A stretch of DNA of 64,000 nucleotides, from positions 1-64,000 of the forward strand of contig NZ_JAAQOM010000021.1 of assembly GCF_011682055.1 (NCBI RefSeq), written 5' to 3'. Positions within the stretch are counted from its first letter, which is position 1. Each line of letters starts with the position of its first letter. Made by a program: the position numbers and the translations under genes. Below are positions 16,730-25,483 of this stretch, in pieces. Below the pieces are notes generated by a model. The model was not told the origin of the DNA and ran no database searches. It saw only the letters and a list, made by a program, of their open reading frames with translations. Origin of the DNA: Telluria antibiotica. Its GTDB lineage: Bacteria > Pseudomonadota > Gammaproteobacteria > Burkholderiales > Burkholderiaceae_D.

Positions 16730-18130
16730 ATGTCATTCGTAATCGTTCTCGCCGCGCTGGCGTTCCTGATGTTCGCCGCTTACCGCGGCTACAGCGTGAT
16801 CCTGTTCGCGCCGATCGCCGCGCTCGGCGCCGTGCTACTCACGGCGCCGGACGCCGTCGCCCCTGTCTTTTCCGGCATCTTCATGGAAAAGATGGTCGGC
16901 TTCGTCAAGCTGTACTTCCCCGTGTTCATGCTGGGCGCCGTGTTCGGCAAGGTGATCGAGCTGTCCGGCTTTTCGGAGTCGATCGTCAACGCCGCCATCC
17001 GCTACATCGGCCGCTCGCGCGCGAACGCCGTGATCGTTGCCGTGTGCGCGCTGCTGACGTATGGCGGCGTGTCGCTGTTCGTCGTCGTGTTCGCCGTGTA
17101 CCCGTTCGCGGCCGAGCTCTACCGCCAGAGCAATATCCCGAAACGCCTGATGCCGGGCGCGATCGCGCTGGGCGCGTTCTCGTTCACGATGGATTCCCTG
17201 CCGGGTACCCCGCAGATCCAGAACATCATCCCGACCACGTTCTTCAAGACGACGTCGTGGGCGGCGCCCGTGCTGGGCACCGTCGGCTCGCTGTTCATCG
17301 TCGTCGTCGGCCTGTCCTACCTCGAATGGCGCCGCCGCGCGGCGCTGGCGCGGGGCGAAGGCTACGGCACGTCGCTCGTCAACGAGCCGGAACGCGTTGC
17401 CGCCACGTCGCTGCCGCATCCGGCGCTGGCGCTGCTGCCGCTCGTCGTCGTGGGCGTGGCGAACTTCATCCTCACGCGCATGATCCCGCAGTGGTACGGC
17501 GATTCGTTCACGGTGCCGGCCGAGATCCTGCCGGGCGTGCACACGCCGGTGACGGCGACCATCAAGACCGTCGTCGCGATCTGGTCGGTGGAGGCGGCGC
17601 TGCTGCTGGGGATCGTCGTCGTCATCGTGACGGCGTTCCGGCGCGTCAGCAGCCGCTTCGCGGACGGCTCGAAGGCGGCCGTCGGCGGCGCGCTGCTGGC
17701 CGCGATGAACACGGCGTCGGAGTATGGCTTCGGCGGCGTGATCGCGGCGCTGCCGGGCTTCATCGTCGTGAGCGATGCGCTCAAAAGCATCCCGAACCCG
17801 CTCGTCAACGCGGCCGTGTCGGTGAGTTCGCTGGCCGGCATCACGGGCTCCGCGTCGGGCGGCATGAGCATCGCGCTGGCCGCGATGTCCGACCTGTTCA
17901 TCAAGGGCGCCCAGGCCGCGCAGATTCCGCTGGAAGTGCTGCACCGCGTGGTGTCGATGGCCAGCGGCGGCATGGACACCTTGCCGCACAACGGCGCCGT
18001 CATCACCCTGCTCGCGGTGACGGGCCTCACGCACAAGGAATCGTACCGCGAGATCTTCGCCGTCACCGTCATTAAGACGCTGGCCGTGTTCTTCGTGATC
18101 GGCTTTTATTACGTCACGGACCTCGTGTGA
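16730..18130 (+). CDS. GntP-family permease
   Basis: 466 aa with about 12 hydrophobic helices throughout. Features of the gluconate/GntP family are YGGVSLFVVVFAVYPFA, SFTMDSLPGTPQIQN and ASGGMSIALAAM near the C terminus. The family takes up gluconate or other small organic acids with protons; the hydroxybutyrate-type branch is also possible. GAGGAG precedes ATG 16730. The 289-bp upstream region is AT-rich near 16655-16700 and probably carries the promoter. No metabolic partner gene is adjacent. Confidence 0.82.
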   Translation: MSFVIVLAALAFLMFAAYRGYSVILFAPIAALGAVLLTAPDAVAPVFSGIFMEKMVGFVKLYFPVFMLGAVFGKVIELSGFSESIVNAAIRYIGRSRANAVIVAVCALLTYGGVSLFVVVFAVYPFAAELYRQSNIPKRLMPGAIALGAFSFTMDSLPGTPQIQNIIPTTFFKTTSWAAPVLGTVGSLFIVVVGLSYLEWRRRAALARGEGYGTSLVNEPERVAATSLPHPALALLPLVVVGVANFILTRMIPQWYGDSFTVPAEILPGVHTPVTATIKTVVAIWSVEAALLLGIVVVIVTAFRRVSSRFADGSKAAVGGALLAAMNTASEYGFGGVIAALPGFIVVSDALKSIPNPLVNAAVSVSSLAGITGSASGGMSIALAAMSDLFIKGAQAAQIPLEVLHRVVSMASGGMDTLPHNGAVITLLAVTGLTHKESYREIFAVTVIKTLAVFFVIGFYYVTDLV

Positions 18131-18149
18131 CGGTGCAGCAGGCCATGCG

Positions 18150-18830
18150 TCAGCAGGGCGTGACCACCCGCACGACCGTCTCGCAATAGTCGCGAAAGCC
18201 CATGCGCAAATAGAGGTCGTGCGCGCGCGCGTTGGCGCTCATCACGTGCAGGAACGGCGTCTCGCCGCGCGCCAGCTGGCGCAGGATGAGCTTTTCCATC
18301 AGGCGCTTCGCGTGGCCGCGGCCCTGGTGGTCGGGATGCGTGCATACGCCGCTGATCTCGCGCAGGCCGCTTGCCGCCATGCGCTCGCCGGCCATCGCGA
18401 CGAGGCGGCCATTCTCGACGACGCCGAAGTACTCGCCCAGCTCGATGGTGCGCGGGCCGAACGGGCCGGGGCGCGTCAGCTGGGCCAGTGCCATCGCGTC
18501 GTCCACGTGCGCGGGGCCCAGCGGCACGGCGTCCGGGGCAGGGTCAAAGGCCGGCCCCGGGCGGCCGTCCCACACGAGGCGGAACATCGTGGCCTCGACG
18601 TCGATGCGCCAGCCGTCCGGCGCGGGACCGGACCAGGCATCGCAATAGAACGACTCGCCGGGCGCGCAGAACGGACGCAGCGCGGCGAAGTCGGGCGCAT
18701 GCGGATCGGGAAAGCCGACGATCGGCGAAAAGCCGGGTGCGTAGCGGCGCGCGCGGTCGGTGCCGGAGGACAGGTGGCGGTGGGGGCCGGAGAGGCAATT
18801 CCAGAAGATGTTGTCGAGCGGGCGGAGCAT
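18150..18830 (-). CDS. GNAT family N-acetyltransferase
   Basis: 226 aa from ATG 18830 (MLRPLDNIFW). The C-terminal GNAT core shows EISGVCTHPDHQGRGHAKRL, the acetyl-CoA-binding Q/RxxGxG/A motif, and the last strand VMSANARAHDLYLRMGF (about residues 195-212). This matches the FR47-like subgroup. The substrate is not identifiable. It is convergent with the GntP permease, with stops 19 bp apart. Confidence 0.82.
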   Translation of the reverse strand: MLRPLDNIFWNCLSGPHRHLSSGTDRARRYAPGFSPIVGFPDPHAPDFAALRPFCAPGESFYCDAWSGPAPDGWRIDVEATMFRLVWDGRPGPAFDPAPDAVPLGPAHVDDAMALAQLTRPGPFGPRTIELGEYFGVVENGRLVAMAGERMAASGLREISGVCTHPDHQGRGHAKRLMEKLILRQLARGETPFLHVMSANARAHDLYLRMGFRDYCETVVRVVTPC

Positions 18831-19080
18831 GATCCGGGGCGTGCGCAAAAATGTCACTCTAGCATGCCGCGGCGGCGTTCACGTGGGCACCCGCAGCACC
18901 CGGTCGGGCAGGGCCCCGCGCCTTGCCCGCTGCCGGTCCGGGCGACGCGGTGCGCGTCCTTACAACGGTTTGCGCACGATGTCGTAGTCAATCGGGCACG
19001 ACGCGGCTATACTAAATAATTCCAGCAGGCAATATATTTACCGCTTTACACTTGTTTTTCATCCAATCTGGGGTTTTGCG

Positions 19081-19638
19081 ATGTACCGAAATCTGCATGG
19101 CATCAAAGCCGGCACCGGGCGGGCCGGCGGGTTCACGCTGATCGAACTGATCGTCGTGATCGTTATCCTTGGCGTGCTGTCGGCCGTCGCGTTGCCGAAA
19201 TTCGTCGACCTCGGGTCGTCGGCCCGCACGGCATCGATCCAGGCGCTGGCCGGGTCCGTGAAAACAGGCGTCAGCGTGGTCAAGTCGCTCACGGCGCTGC
19301 ACGGGGCGGGCACGGCGGCCGGCCCCGTCAACCTGACGTTCGTCACGCTGGACGACTCGACCCAGGTGCGCGTCTGGAGCGGCTATCCCGACCGCTGGTG
19401 CGACGGCATCGGCGCGGTGCTGCAAGGTGCGAAGGTCCCGACCACCGGCTGCTACCTGTCGTCCGCGGCGGTCACGGGCGACGACTACACCTTCTATGGC
19501 TTCGGCAACAACAAGCTGCCCAACGGCGACGCCGGGTGGCGCATCGAGAGCGCGCCGACGCCCATGAACTGCTCCGTCCAGTACACGTACAACGGCACCG
19601 GCGTTCCCGTCGTCAAAGCCAACACGAGCGGCTGCTGA
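19081..19638 (+). CDS. type IV prepilin-like protein (MSHA/type II pseudopilin class)
   Basis: 185 aa. The short leader ends in G at residue 17, followed by FTLIELIVVIVILGVLSAVALP, the prepilin-peptidase site with Glu+5 and the hydrophobic stalk. The globular part has four cysteines, two of which (in WCDGIG and TTGCYL) probably form the disulphide loop seen in MshA-type pilins. It is monocistronic here, with no assembly genes nearby, so it must use machinery encoded elsewhere. A TATACT at 19008-19013 may be its -10. Confidence 0.88.
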   Translation: MYRNLHGIKAGTGRAGGFTLIELIVVIVILGVLSAVALPKFVDLGSSARTASIQALAGSVKTGVSVVKSLTALHGAGTAAGPVNLTFVTLDDSTQVRVWSGYPDRWCDGIGAVLQGAKVPTTGCYLSSAAVTGDDYTFYGFGNNKLPNGDAGWRIESAPTPMNCSVQYTYNGTGVPVVKANTSGC

Positions 19639-19641
19639 CCG

Positions 19642-19669
19642 TGGCGCCGGGCACTGTTGCCCGGCGCCA
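19642..19669 (+). terminator. 12-bp perfect hairpin after the prepilin gene
   Basis: TGGCGCCGGGCA and TGCCCGGCGCCA pair perfectly around a CTGT loop, starting 3 bp after the stop codon. The following sequence is only mildly T-rich. Confidence 0.6.
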
Positions 19670-19770
19670 AACAGTTTGTTCCATCCCACGGCATTTATCC
19701 CACGCCCGCGCTTGCCCACAATGCATGGACGGCGACACCCATCGCCATCCATGCATTGCCAGCAGCATTC

Positions 19771-19989
19771 ATGCCGTTCGCAAATTTCAAGTTTCCCCAA
19801 GGCGTCGTCGACGCCGCGCGCAAGGAAGAGGTCATCCACCGCACGACCGCGATGTTCGTCGAGTATTTCGGCGCGCAGGCCAAGCCGTATTCGATGGTGC
19901 TCGTCGAAGAGGTGGCCGACGGCGGCTGGGGCCGGGCCGACGAGACCCTCACGCTGGCCAAGACGGGACTCGCTGCCGACGCCGCTTGA
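19771..19989 (+). CDS. 4-oxalocrotonate tautomerase-like protein
   Basis: 72 aa. ATG 19771 gives MPFANFKFP; removal of Met exposes Pro1, the catalytic base of the family. The later MVLVEEVADGGWGRADETLT fits the beta strand and loop of small tautomerases. These act as homohexamers on keto-enol substrates. No Shine-Dalgarno is obvious, but Pro1 supports this start over upstream in-frame codons. No catabolic genes are adjacent. Confidence 0.75.
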   Translation: MPFANFKFPQGVVDAARKEEVIHRTTAMFVEYFGAQAKPYSMVLVEEVADGGWGRADETLTLAKTGLAADAA

Positions 19990-20070
19990 TTGCAGATGCA
20001 ATGCAAACGGCGCGCCGCAAGGTGGTGCTTTTCGGTAGCATGGGTCGTCCGCACATCTGGTTTTGTTTCG

Positions 20071-22656
20071 ATGGAGACCCAATCCTCAGCCGCTCCGTCC
20101 CGTATCGACGACGTCCTCATCACAGAGGAACTGGAGCGGCGTCCGCGTCGTGCGCCCGACCACGCGGCCGAGAATCGCGCCATGGCCGCGCTCGCCCGGC
20201 AGCTCGCGACCGATCCGCACGGCGCACCGCAGAAACTGGCGGAACTCGTGCTGGACTTGTGCGACGCCGACTCGGCCGGCATCAGCCTGCTCGAGGAACA
20301 GGACGGTGAGCGCATCTTCCGCTGGCACGCGGCGGCGGGGCTGTTCGCCGACCACCTGGGCGGCACGATCGACTACGACCGGAGCCCGTGCGGCATCGTA
20401 GTCGAGCGCAATCAAACGATGCTGATGCGGTACGGCGAGCGCCACTTCGCGGCGATGGTCGGGTTCGACCCGCCGATGGTCGAGAACCTGCTGGTGCCGT
20501 GGACCGCGGAAGGCCGTGTCGTCGGCACCGTCTGGCTGATCAGCAACCGGCCCGACCGTCAGTTCGACGCCGAGGATGCGCGCGTGCTGCGCAACCTGGC
20601 CGATTTCGCGGCCGCCGCCTACCAGGCCATCGTCGCGCTCGAGGAAACGGCCGAGAGCCGGCGCGAACTGGTGCAGGCGGCCGAGGAGCGCACGCGCGTG
20701 CTGGCCGGCCACAACCGCATGCTCGAACACGAGATCGCGCAGCGCCGCCAGGCCGACGACGCGCTGCGCGCCAGCGAGCAGCGCTACCGCGACTTGCTGG
20801 GCGCGATCCCGGCCGGCGTCGTCGCATGCGACGCGGCGGGCACCGTCGTGTTCTACAACGCGTACGCGGCGCAGCTGTGCGGCGGTCCGCCCGGCGAAGC
20901 ACCGTCCTGCTGGGGCCCGGACGCGTGTGCCCCGCAGGGCCACCGCCTCGCCAATTTCACGGACCCGCTGCACGAGGTACTGGCCGGCGGGGAACCCGTC
21001 GTCGACCGCGAACTGGCCGTCGAGCGGCCGGGCGGCAGCCGCATCGACGTGCTGCTCAACATCACGCCGTTGCGCGACCATGCGGGCGTCGTCACGGGGG
21101 CCGTCAACATCGTGCAGGACATCACGGCGCGCAAGCGCGTGGAGACGGCGCTGCGCGCGTCCGAACTGCGCTTCCGCACCTTGGCCGACACGGTGCCCGT
21201 GCTGATCTGGCAGAACGACGAGCAAGGCCGCAACGTCTACGTCAACCAGTACTACCTCGATTTCACGGGCCTGGGCCTCGATGACGTGATGGGCGTGCGC
21301 TGGCACGACCTCGTGCATCCGGACGATGCGCCCGGCTACATCGCCGACTACATGGATGCCGTGCGCACGCGCCGGCCGTGGCGCAACCTCGATCGCGTGC
21401 GCCGGCGCGACGGCCAGTGGCGCTGGTTCGACAATTACGCGCAGCCCCTGTTCGGACCGGACGGCACGTACGAGGGCCACGTCGGCGCCTCGCTCGACAT
21501 CACGGACGCCGTGCTGGCCGAGCAGGCGCTGAAGGAGACGGACCGGCGCAAGGACGAATTCCTCGCCGTGCTCGCGCACGAGCTGCGCAACCCCCTCGCG
21601 CCGATCAGCAACGCCGTGCACCTGCTGCGCCATCCGGACGGGCGCCGGCGCGCCGACCGCCTCGTCGAGATGCTCGGCCGCCAGGTGCGCCAGATGATCA
21701 AGCTCGTCGACGACCTGCTGGAAATCTCGCGCATCACGCGCGACAAGATCGAACTCGATCCCCAGCCGCTGCTGCTGGCCGACGTCGTGCATGCGGCCGT
21801 CGAGACGAGCCGTCCCCTGATCGACCAGCACCACCACCACCTGGACGTGCGCCTGCCCGACGAGCCGCTCACCGTCCACGCGGACAGCGTGCGCCTGACG
21901 CAGGTGCTCGCCAACCTGCTCAACAACGCGGCCAAGTACACGGACCACGGCGGCCGCATCGAGCTGGACGTGCGGCGCGCCGGCCCCGACGTCGAGATCG
22001 CGGTGCGCGACAACGGTATCGGCATTCCGGCCGGCCACCTGCCCGAAGTGTTCGACATGTTCACGCAGGCGCACCGTGCGGCCGGGCGCGGGCAGGGCGG
22101 CCTCGGGATCGGGCTCGCGATGGTGCGCAGCCTCGTGCAGATGCATGGCGGGACGGTGGAGGCGCGCAGCGCGGGAGCAGGGCGGGGCAGCGAATTCCTC
22201 GTGCGCCTGCCGCTGGCCGAGACGCGCGACGCCGACGACGACGCGGGTGCCGCGGCGGGCGCGGCGCCGCTCGCGGGCCAGCGCATCCTCGTCGTGGACG
22301 ACAACCGGGACGCGGCCGACACGCTCGCGATGCTGCTCGAGGCGGACGGCGCCCAGGCGCGCGCCGTGTACGACGGCCAGGCGGCGCTGGACGCGCTCGC
22401 GGACCTGCGTCCGCACACGGTACTGCTCGACCTGGGCATGCCCGAGATGGACGGCTTCGAGGTGGCGCGCCGCATCCGCGCCGATGCCGCCTGGGCCGGC
22501 GTGCGCATCGTCGCGCTGACCGGATGGGGGCAGGAAAGCGACCGCGAACGCACGCGCGGGGCGGGGTTCGATTTCCACCTCACCAAGCCCGTCGACCTGG
22601 GCATGCTGCATGCGTGGCTCGGTGTGCGCCGTACGGAGGGCGGGGCCCACACGTGA
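20071..22656 (+). CDS. hybrid sensor histidine kinase/response regulator
   Basis: 861 aa and soluble. GAF domain about 35-195, short coiled coil 195-235, PAS about 235-355, PAS/PAC about 360-480, HisKA with phosphoacceptor His503 in AHELRNPL, HATPase_c with NNAAKYTDHGG and DNGIGIP plus GGLGIGLAMV, and a C-terminal receiver (738-852) with Asp787 in LLDLGMP. ATG 20071 is chosen because the GAF domain begins soon after; in-frame codons upstream overlap unrelated sequence. No separate response regulator is nearby, so phosphotransfer to an unlinked partner is likely. Confidence 0.87.
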   Translation: METQSSAAPSRIDDVLITEELERRPRRAPDHAAENRAMAALARQLATDPHGAPQKLAELVLDLCDADSAGISLLEEQDGERIFRWHAAAGLFADHLGGTIDYDRSPCGIVVERNQTMLMRYGERHFAAMVGFDPPMVENLLVPWTAEGRVVGTVWLISNRPDRQFDAEDARVLRNLADFAAAAYQAIVALEETAESRRELVQAAEERTRVLAGHNRMLEHEIAQRRQADDALRASEQRYRDLLGAIPAGVVACDAAGTVVFYNAYAAQLCGGPPGEAPSCWGPDACAPQGHRLANFTDPLHEVLAGGEPVVDRELAVERPGGSRIDVLLNITPLRDHAGVVTGAVNIVQDITARKRVETALRASELRFRTLADTVPVLIWQNDEQGRNVYVNQYYLDFTGLGLDDVMGVRWHDLVHPDDAPGYIADYMDAVRTRRPWRNLDRVRRRDGQWRWFDNYAQPLFGPDGTYEGHVGASLDITDAVLAEQALKETDRRKDEFLAVLAHELRNPLAPISNAVHLLRHPDGRRRADRLVEMLGRQVRQMIKLVDDLLEISRITRDKIELDPQPLLLADVVHAAVETSRPLIDQHHHHLDVRLPDEPLTVHADSVRLTQVLANLLNNAAKYTDHGGRIELDVRRAGPDVEIAVRDNGIGIPAGHLPEVFDMFTQAHRAAGRGQGGLGIGLAMVRSLVQMHGGTVEARSAGAGRGSEFLVRLPLAETRDADDDAGAAAGAAPLAGQRILVVDDNRDAADTLAMLLEADGAQARAVYDGQAALDALADLRPHTVLLDLGMPEMDGFEVARRIRADAAWAGVRIVALTGWGQESDRERTRGAGFDFHLTKPVDLGMLHAWLGVRRTEGGAHT

Positions 22657-22668
22657 CCTTGCCTTGAC

Positions 22669-22780
22669 GCGACGTTACGCGTGGGCGGGGGCCGCCCACC
22701 CTACGTACGTGGGCATGCGGCTGATGTAGGGTGGGCACCCCGTGCCCACGCGAATGTCCGCGGTCCGTGAACGTCACGCG
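22669..22780. repeat. palindromic GTAGGGTGGGC intergenic repeat, copy 2 (rearranged)
   Basis: Two partial elements lie tail to tail. A right-type end (CGTTACGCGTGGGC...GCCCACCCTACG, to 22706) is followed by a left-type end from 22726 (GTAGGGTGGGCACCCC ... GCGAATGTCC...GAACGTCACGCG). It fills the space between the convergent hybrid kinase and GlxA-type regulator genes. Both halves retain hairpin potential. Confidence 0.75.
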
Positions 22781-22781
22781 T

Positions 22782-23762
22782 TCACGCGGCGCGCGCGCGG
22801 AACGCCTTGCGATAAGCAGCCGGCGACATCTGCAGCGCGGCGCGGAAGTGCTGGCGCAGCGACAGCGCCGACCCGAAGCCCGCTTCCTGTGCCACCACCT
22901 CGACCGCGGCATCGCCCGTCTCCAGCATGTCCCGCGCATGCGCCAGCCGCTGGGCCAACAGCCACTGCTTGAACGACGTGCCCGTCGCTTGCCGGAAGTG
23001 GCGCGTGAAGTTACGCCGGCTCATGGCGGCGCGGCGCGCCAGGTCGTCGAGCGTGTGTTCGCTGCCGAGGTGCCGCGTCACCCAGTCCAGCACGGCGGAC
23101 AGCCGGCCGTCGCTGCCGGACACCGGAAGCGCCCGCTCGATGAATTGGGCCTGGCCGCCTTGCCGGTGCGGCGCCACCACGAGCATGCGTGCCACGTGGT
23201 TCGCCGCGTCCGCGCCGCACAGCCGGCGCAGCAGGTGCAGGCAGCAGTCGATGCCCGCGGCCACGCCGGCCGACGTCAGCACGTCGCCGTCATCCACGTA
23301 CAGCACGTCCGGATCGACTTTCACGCGCGGGTGGCGGCGCGCCAGTTCTTCCGCCGCGGCCCAGTGCGTGGCGGCCGTGCGGCCGTCCAGCAGGCCCGCC
23401 TCGGCGACCGGGAATGCACCCAGGCACAACGCGACGATGCACGCGCCGCGCGCATGGGCCGCGCGCAATGCGTGCAGCAGCGCGGGTGGCGCGGGGCGGC
23501 AGTCGTCGTGCCACGCGGGCATCACGACGACGTCGGCCCGTGCCAGCGCTTCCAGGCCGTGGCGCGGCACGATGCCGAAGCCGGCGCTCGTCGCGAGCGG
23601 CGCTTCCGGGCCGGCGCCGCACACGGTCAGTTCGAAGCGGGCGCGCGCGTCCGTGTCGGGGCGGCCGCTGAACACGAGGCAGGGCACGGACAGGTGAAAG
23701 GGCGTCATGCCATCGAAGGCGACGACGGCCACGCGGTACTTGGCTGGCTGGGATCGGGTCAT
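22782..23762 (-). CDS. GlxA-type transcriptional regulator (DJ-1/PfpI plus AraC HTH)
   Basis: 326 aa from ATG 23762. Residues about 10-180 form a DJ-1/PfpI-like ligand domain (VVMPAWHDD, ALCLGAFPVAEAGLLDGR, TAATHW). The C-terminal AraC/XylS DNA-binding part (about 220-320) has the two helix-turn-helix motifs, LDDLARRAAMSRRNFTRHF and VAQEAGFGSALSLRQHF. It is divergent from the MBL-fold hydrolase with 92 bp between starts, so it probably regulates that gene. Confidence 0.87.
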   Translation of the reverse strand: MTRSQPAKYRVAVVAFDGMTPFHLSVPCLVFSGRPDTDARARFELTVCGAGPEAPLATSAGFGIVPRHGLEALARADVVVMPAWHDDCRPAPPALLHALRAAHARGACIVALCLGAFPVAEAGLLDGRTAATHWAAAEELARRHPRVKVDPDVLYVDDGDVLTSAGVAAGIDCCLHLLRRLCGADAANHVARMLVVAPHRQGGQAQFIERALPVSGSDGRLSAVLDWVTRHLGSEHTLDDLARRAAMSRRNFTRHFRQATGTSFKQWLLAQRLAHARDMLETGDAAVEVVAQEAGFGSALSLRQHFRAALQMSPAAYRKAFRARAA

Positions 23763-23854
23763 GGCCCGATTATATCGAAAGGTGTCCTGCGGGCCACTGT
23801 CCGAGACGCCCCCGCGCCGCGACAATGGCTGCACACTGACCTAAAGGAGCCATC

Positions 23855-24655
23855 ATGCAACTCACCCAGATCCGCAATGCCACCTTGCTCGTCGACTACG
23901 CCGGCAAGCGCTTCCTCGTCGATCCGCTGCTGGCCGACCGCGGCGCCTACCCCGGCTTCGCAGGCACCGCGAACAGCCATCTCGCCAATCCGCTCGTCGA
24001 CCTGCCCGTGCCGCTGGCCCGCCTGACGGACGTGGACGCGGTGATCGTCACGCACCTGCACGCCGACCACTGGGACGACGCTGCGCGGCGCGTGCTGCCG
24101 CGCAGCCTGCCGCTGTTCGCGCAGAACGAGGCCGATGCACAGGCCATCCGCGCCGACGGGTTCACGGACGTGCGGACGCTCGCCGCGCAGGGCGACACGG
24201 CGTTCGGCGCCATCCGCATCGCCCGCACGGACGGGCAGCACGGCAGCGACGCCGTGATGGCCGTGATTGGCGCGCGCATGGGCGAAGTGAGCGGCATCGT
24301 GCTGCGTCATCCGGACGAGCCGACCGTGTACATCGCGGGCGACACCGTGTGGAACGGCCACGTGGCGGCCGCGCTCGACGCCTACGATCCCGACGTCGTC
24401 GTACTGAACTGCGGCGATGCGCAGGTGCCGGGGCTGGGCGCCATCATCATGGACCTCGACGACGTGGGCCGGGTGGCGCAGGCGGCGCCGCGTGCGACCA
24501 TCGTCGCGAGCCACCTGGAAGCCGTGAACCACTGCATGCTGGCGCGCGCCACCCTGCGCGACTGGGCGCACGCGCAAGGCCTGGGCGAGCGCGTGCTCGT
24601 GCCCGACGACGGCGAGGCGTGCGTATTTGCGCCGGCCGGCGCGGGTTCAAGGTAG
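23855..24655 (+). CDS. MBL-fold metallo-hydrolase
   Basis: 266 aa. AAAGGAGCC gives a strong ribosome binding site. The metal-binding signature THLHADHWD (about 65-73) is present, with the family's later metal-binding Asp in IAGDTVW and a histidine in VASHLEAVNH. It resembles UlaG-like/UPF0173 hydrolases, which act on small esters or lactones; the substrate is unknown. Divergence from a GlxA-type regulator suggests control by an inducer. Confidence 0.82.
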   Translation: MQLTQIRNATLLVDYAGKRFLVDPLLADRGAYPGFAGTANSHLANPLVDLPVPLARLTDVDAVIVTHLHADHWDDAARRVLPRSLPLFAQNEADAQAIRADGFTDVRTLAAQGDTAFGAIRIARTDGQHGSDAVMAVIGARMGEVSGIVLRHPDEPTVYIAGDTVWNGHVAAALDAYDPDVVVLNCGDAQVPGLGAIIMDLDDVGRVAQAAPRATIVASHLEAVNHCMLARATLRDWAHAQGLGERVLVPDDGEACVFAPAGAGSR

Positions 24656-24700
24656 TATGCGGGAAATGCGGCGTGGCGCCGCGCACCGACGAGATGAGCC

Positions 24701-25483
24701 ATGTCCATCGATGCCACCGACTTCGACGAGTACCTGCAGTTCGCCAACGAACTGGCCGATGCGGCGGCCGCCGCCATCCTGCCTCACTTCCGCGCCGGCG
24801 GCGGCGCCGAGAACAAGAGCAAGCACGGCTTCGATCCCGTCACGGCGGCCGACCGCGGCGCCGAGCGGGCGATGCGCGCGCTGCTCAAGGCGCGCTATCC
24901 GCACCACGCGGTCCTCGGCGAAGAAGAGGGCGGCCAGGCCGGCACGGGCCTCACGTGGGTGCTCGATCCCATTGACGGCACGAAGGCCTTCCTGCTCGGC
25001 CTGCCGTTGTGGGGCACCCTGATCGCGCTGAACGACGGCACGCGCCCCGTGCTGGGCCTGATGAATCAACCGTTCACGCGCGAGCGCTTCGTCGGCACGG
25101 CGCACTGCGCGTGGAACGGCGGCCACGTGCTGCGCACGCGACCGTGCGCGCAACTGGCCGATGCGCACGTGATGTGCACGTCGCCCGACATCTTCGATGC
25201 CCCGCAGCGCAGCATCTTCGACGCCGTGGCGGCCCGCGCGCGGCTGCTGCGCTACGGCGGCGATTGCTACGCGTACTGCATGCTGGCGTCCGGCCACGTG
25301 GACGCCGTCATCGAAGCCGGGCTGAAACCGTGGGACGTGCAGGCGCTCGTCCCGATCGTCGAGGGCGCGGGCGGCATCGTCACGACGTGGGACGGCAGCG
25401 ATGTCCAGCACGGCGGCACCGTGCTCGCGTGCGGCGACGCGCGCCTGCACGCGCAACTCGTCACGGCGCTGGGCGGGTCCTAG
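24701..25483 (+). CDS. hisN: inositol monophosphatase-family phosphatase, HisN-type
   Basis: 260 aa. Mg-dependent phosphatase motifs: GEEEG (about 75), WVLDPIDGTKAFLLGLPLWGTLIAL (about 86-110, written in two parts here as DPIDGTKAF and LPLWGTLIAL), and GGDCYAYCMLASGHVDAV followed by PWD. The spacing and the LPLWGTL block are those of HisN histidinol-phosphatases, which finish L-histidinol synthesis. The gene is unlinked to other his genes here. Its 3' end overlaps the convergent molybdenum hydroxylase gene by 23 bp. Confidence 0.75.
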   Translation: MSIDATDFDEYLQFANELADAAAAAILPHFRAGGGAENKSKHGFDPVTAADRGAERAMRALLKARYPHHAVLGEEEGGQAGTGLTWVLDPIDGTKAFLLGLPLWGTLIALNDGTRPVLGLMNQPFTRERFVGTAHCAWNGGHVLRTRPCAQLADAHVMCTSPDIFDAPQRSIFDAVAARARLLRYGGDCYAYCMLASGHVDAVIEAGLKPWDVQALVPIVEGAGGIVTTWDGSDVQHGGTVLACGDARLHAQLVTALGGS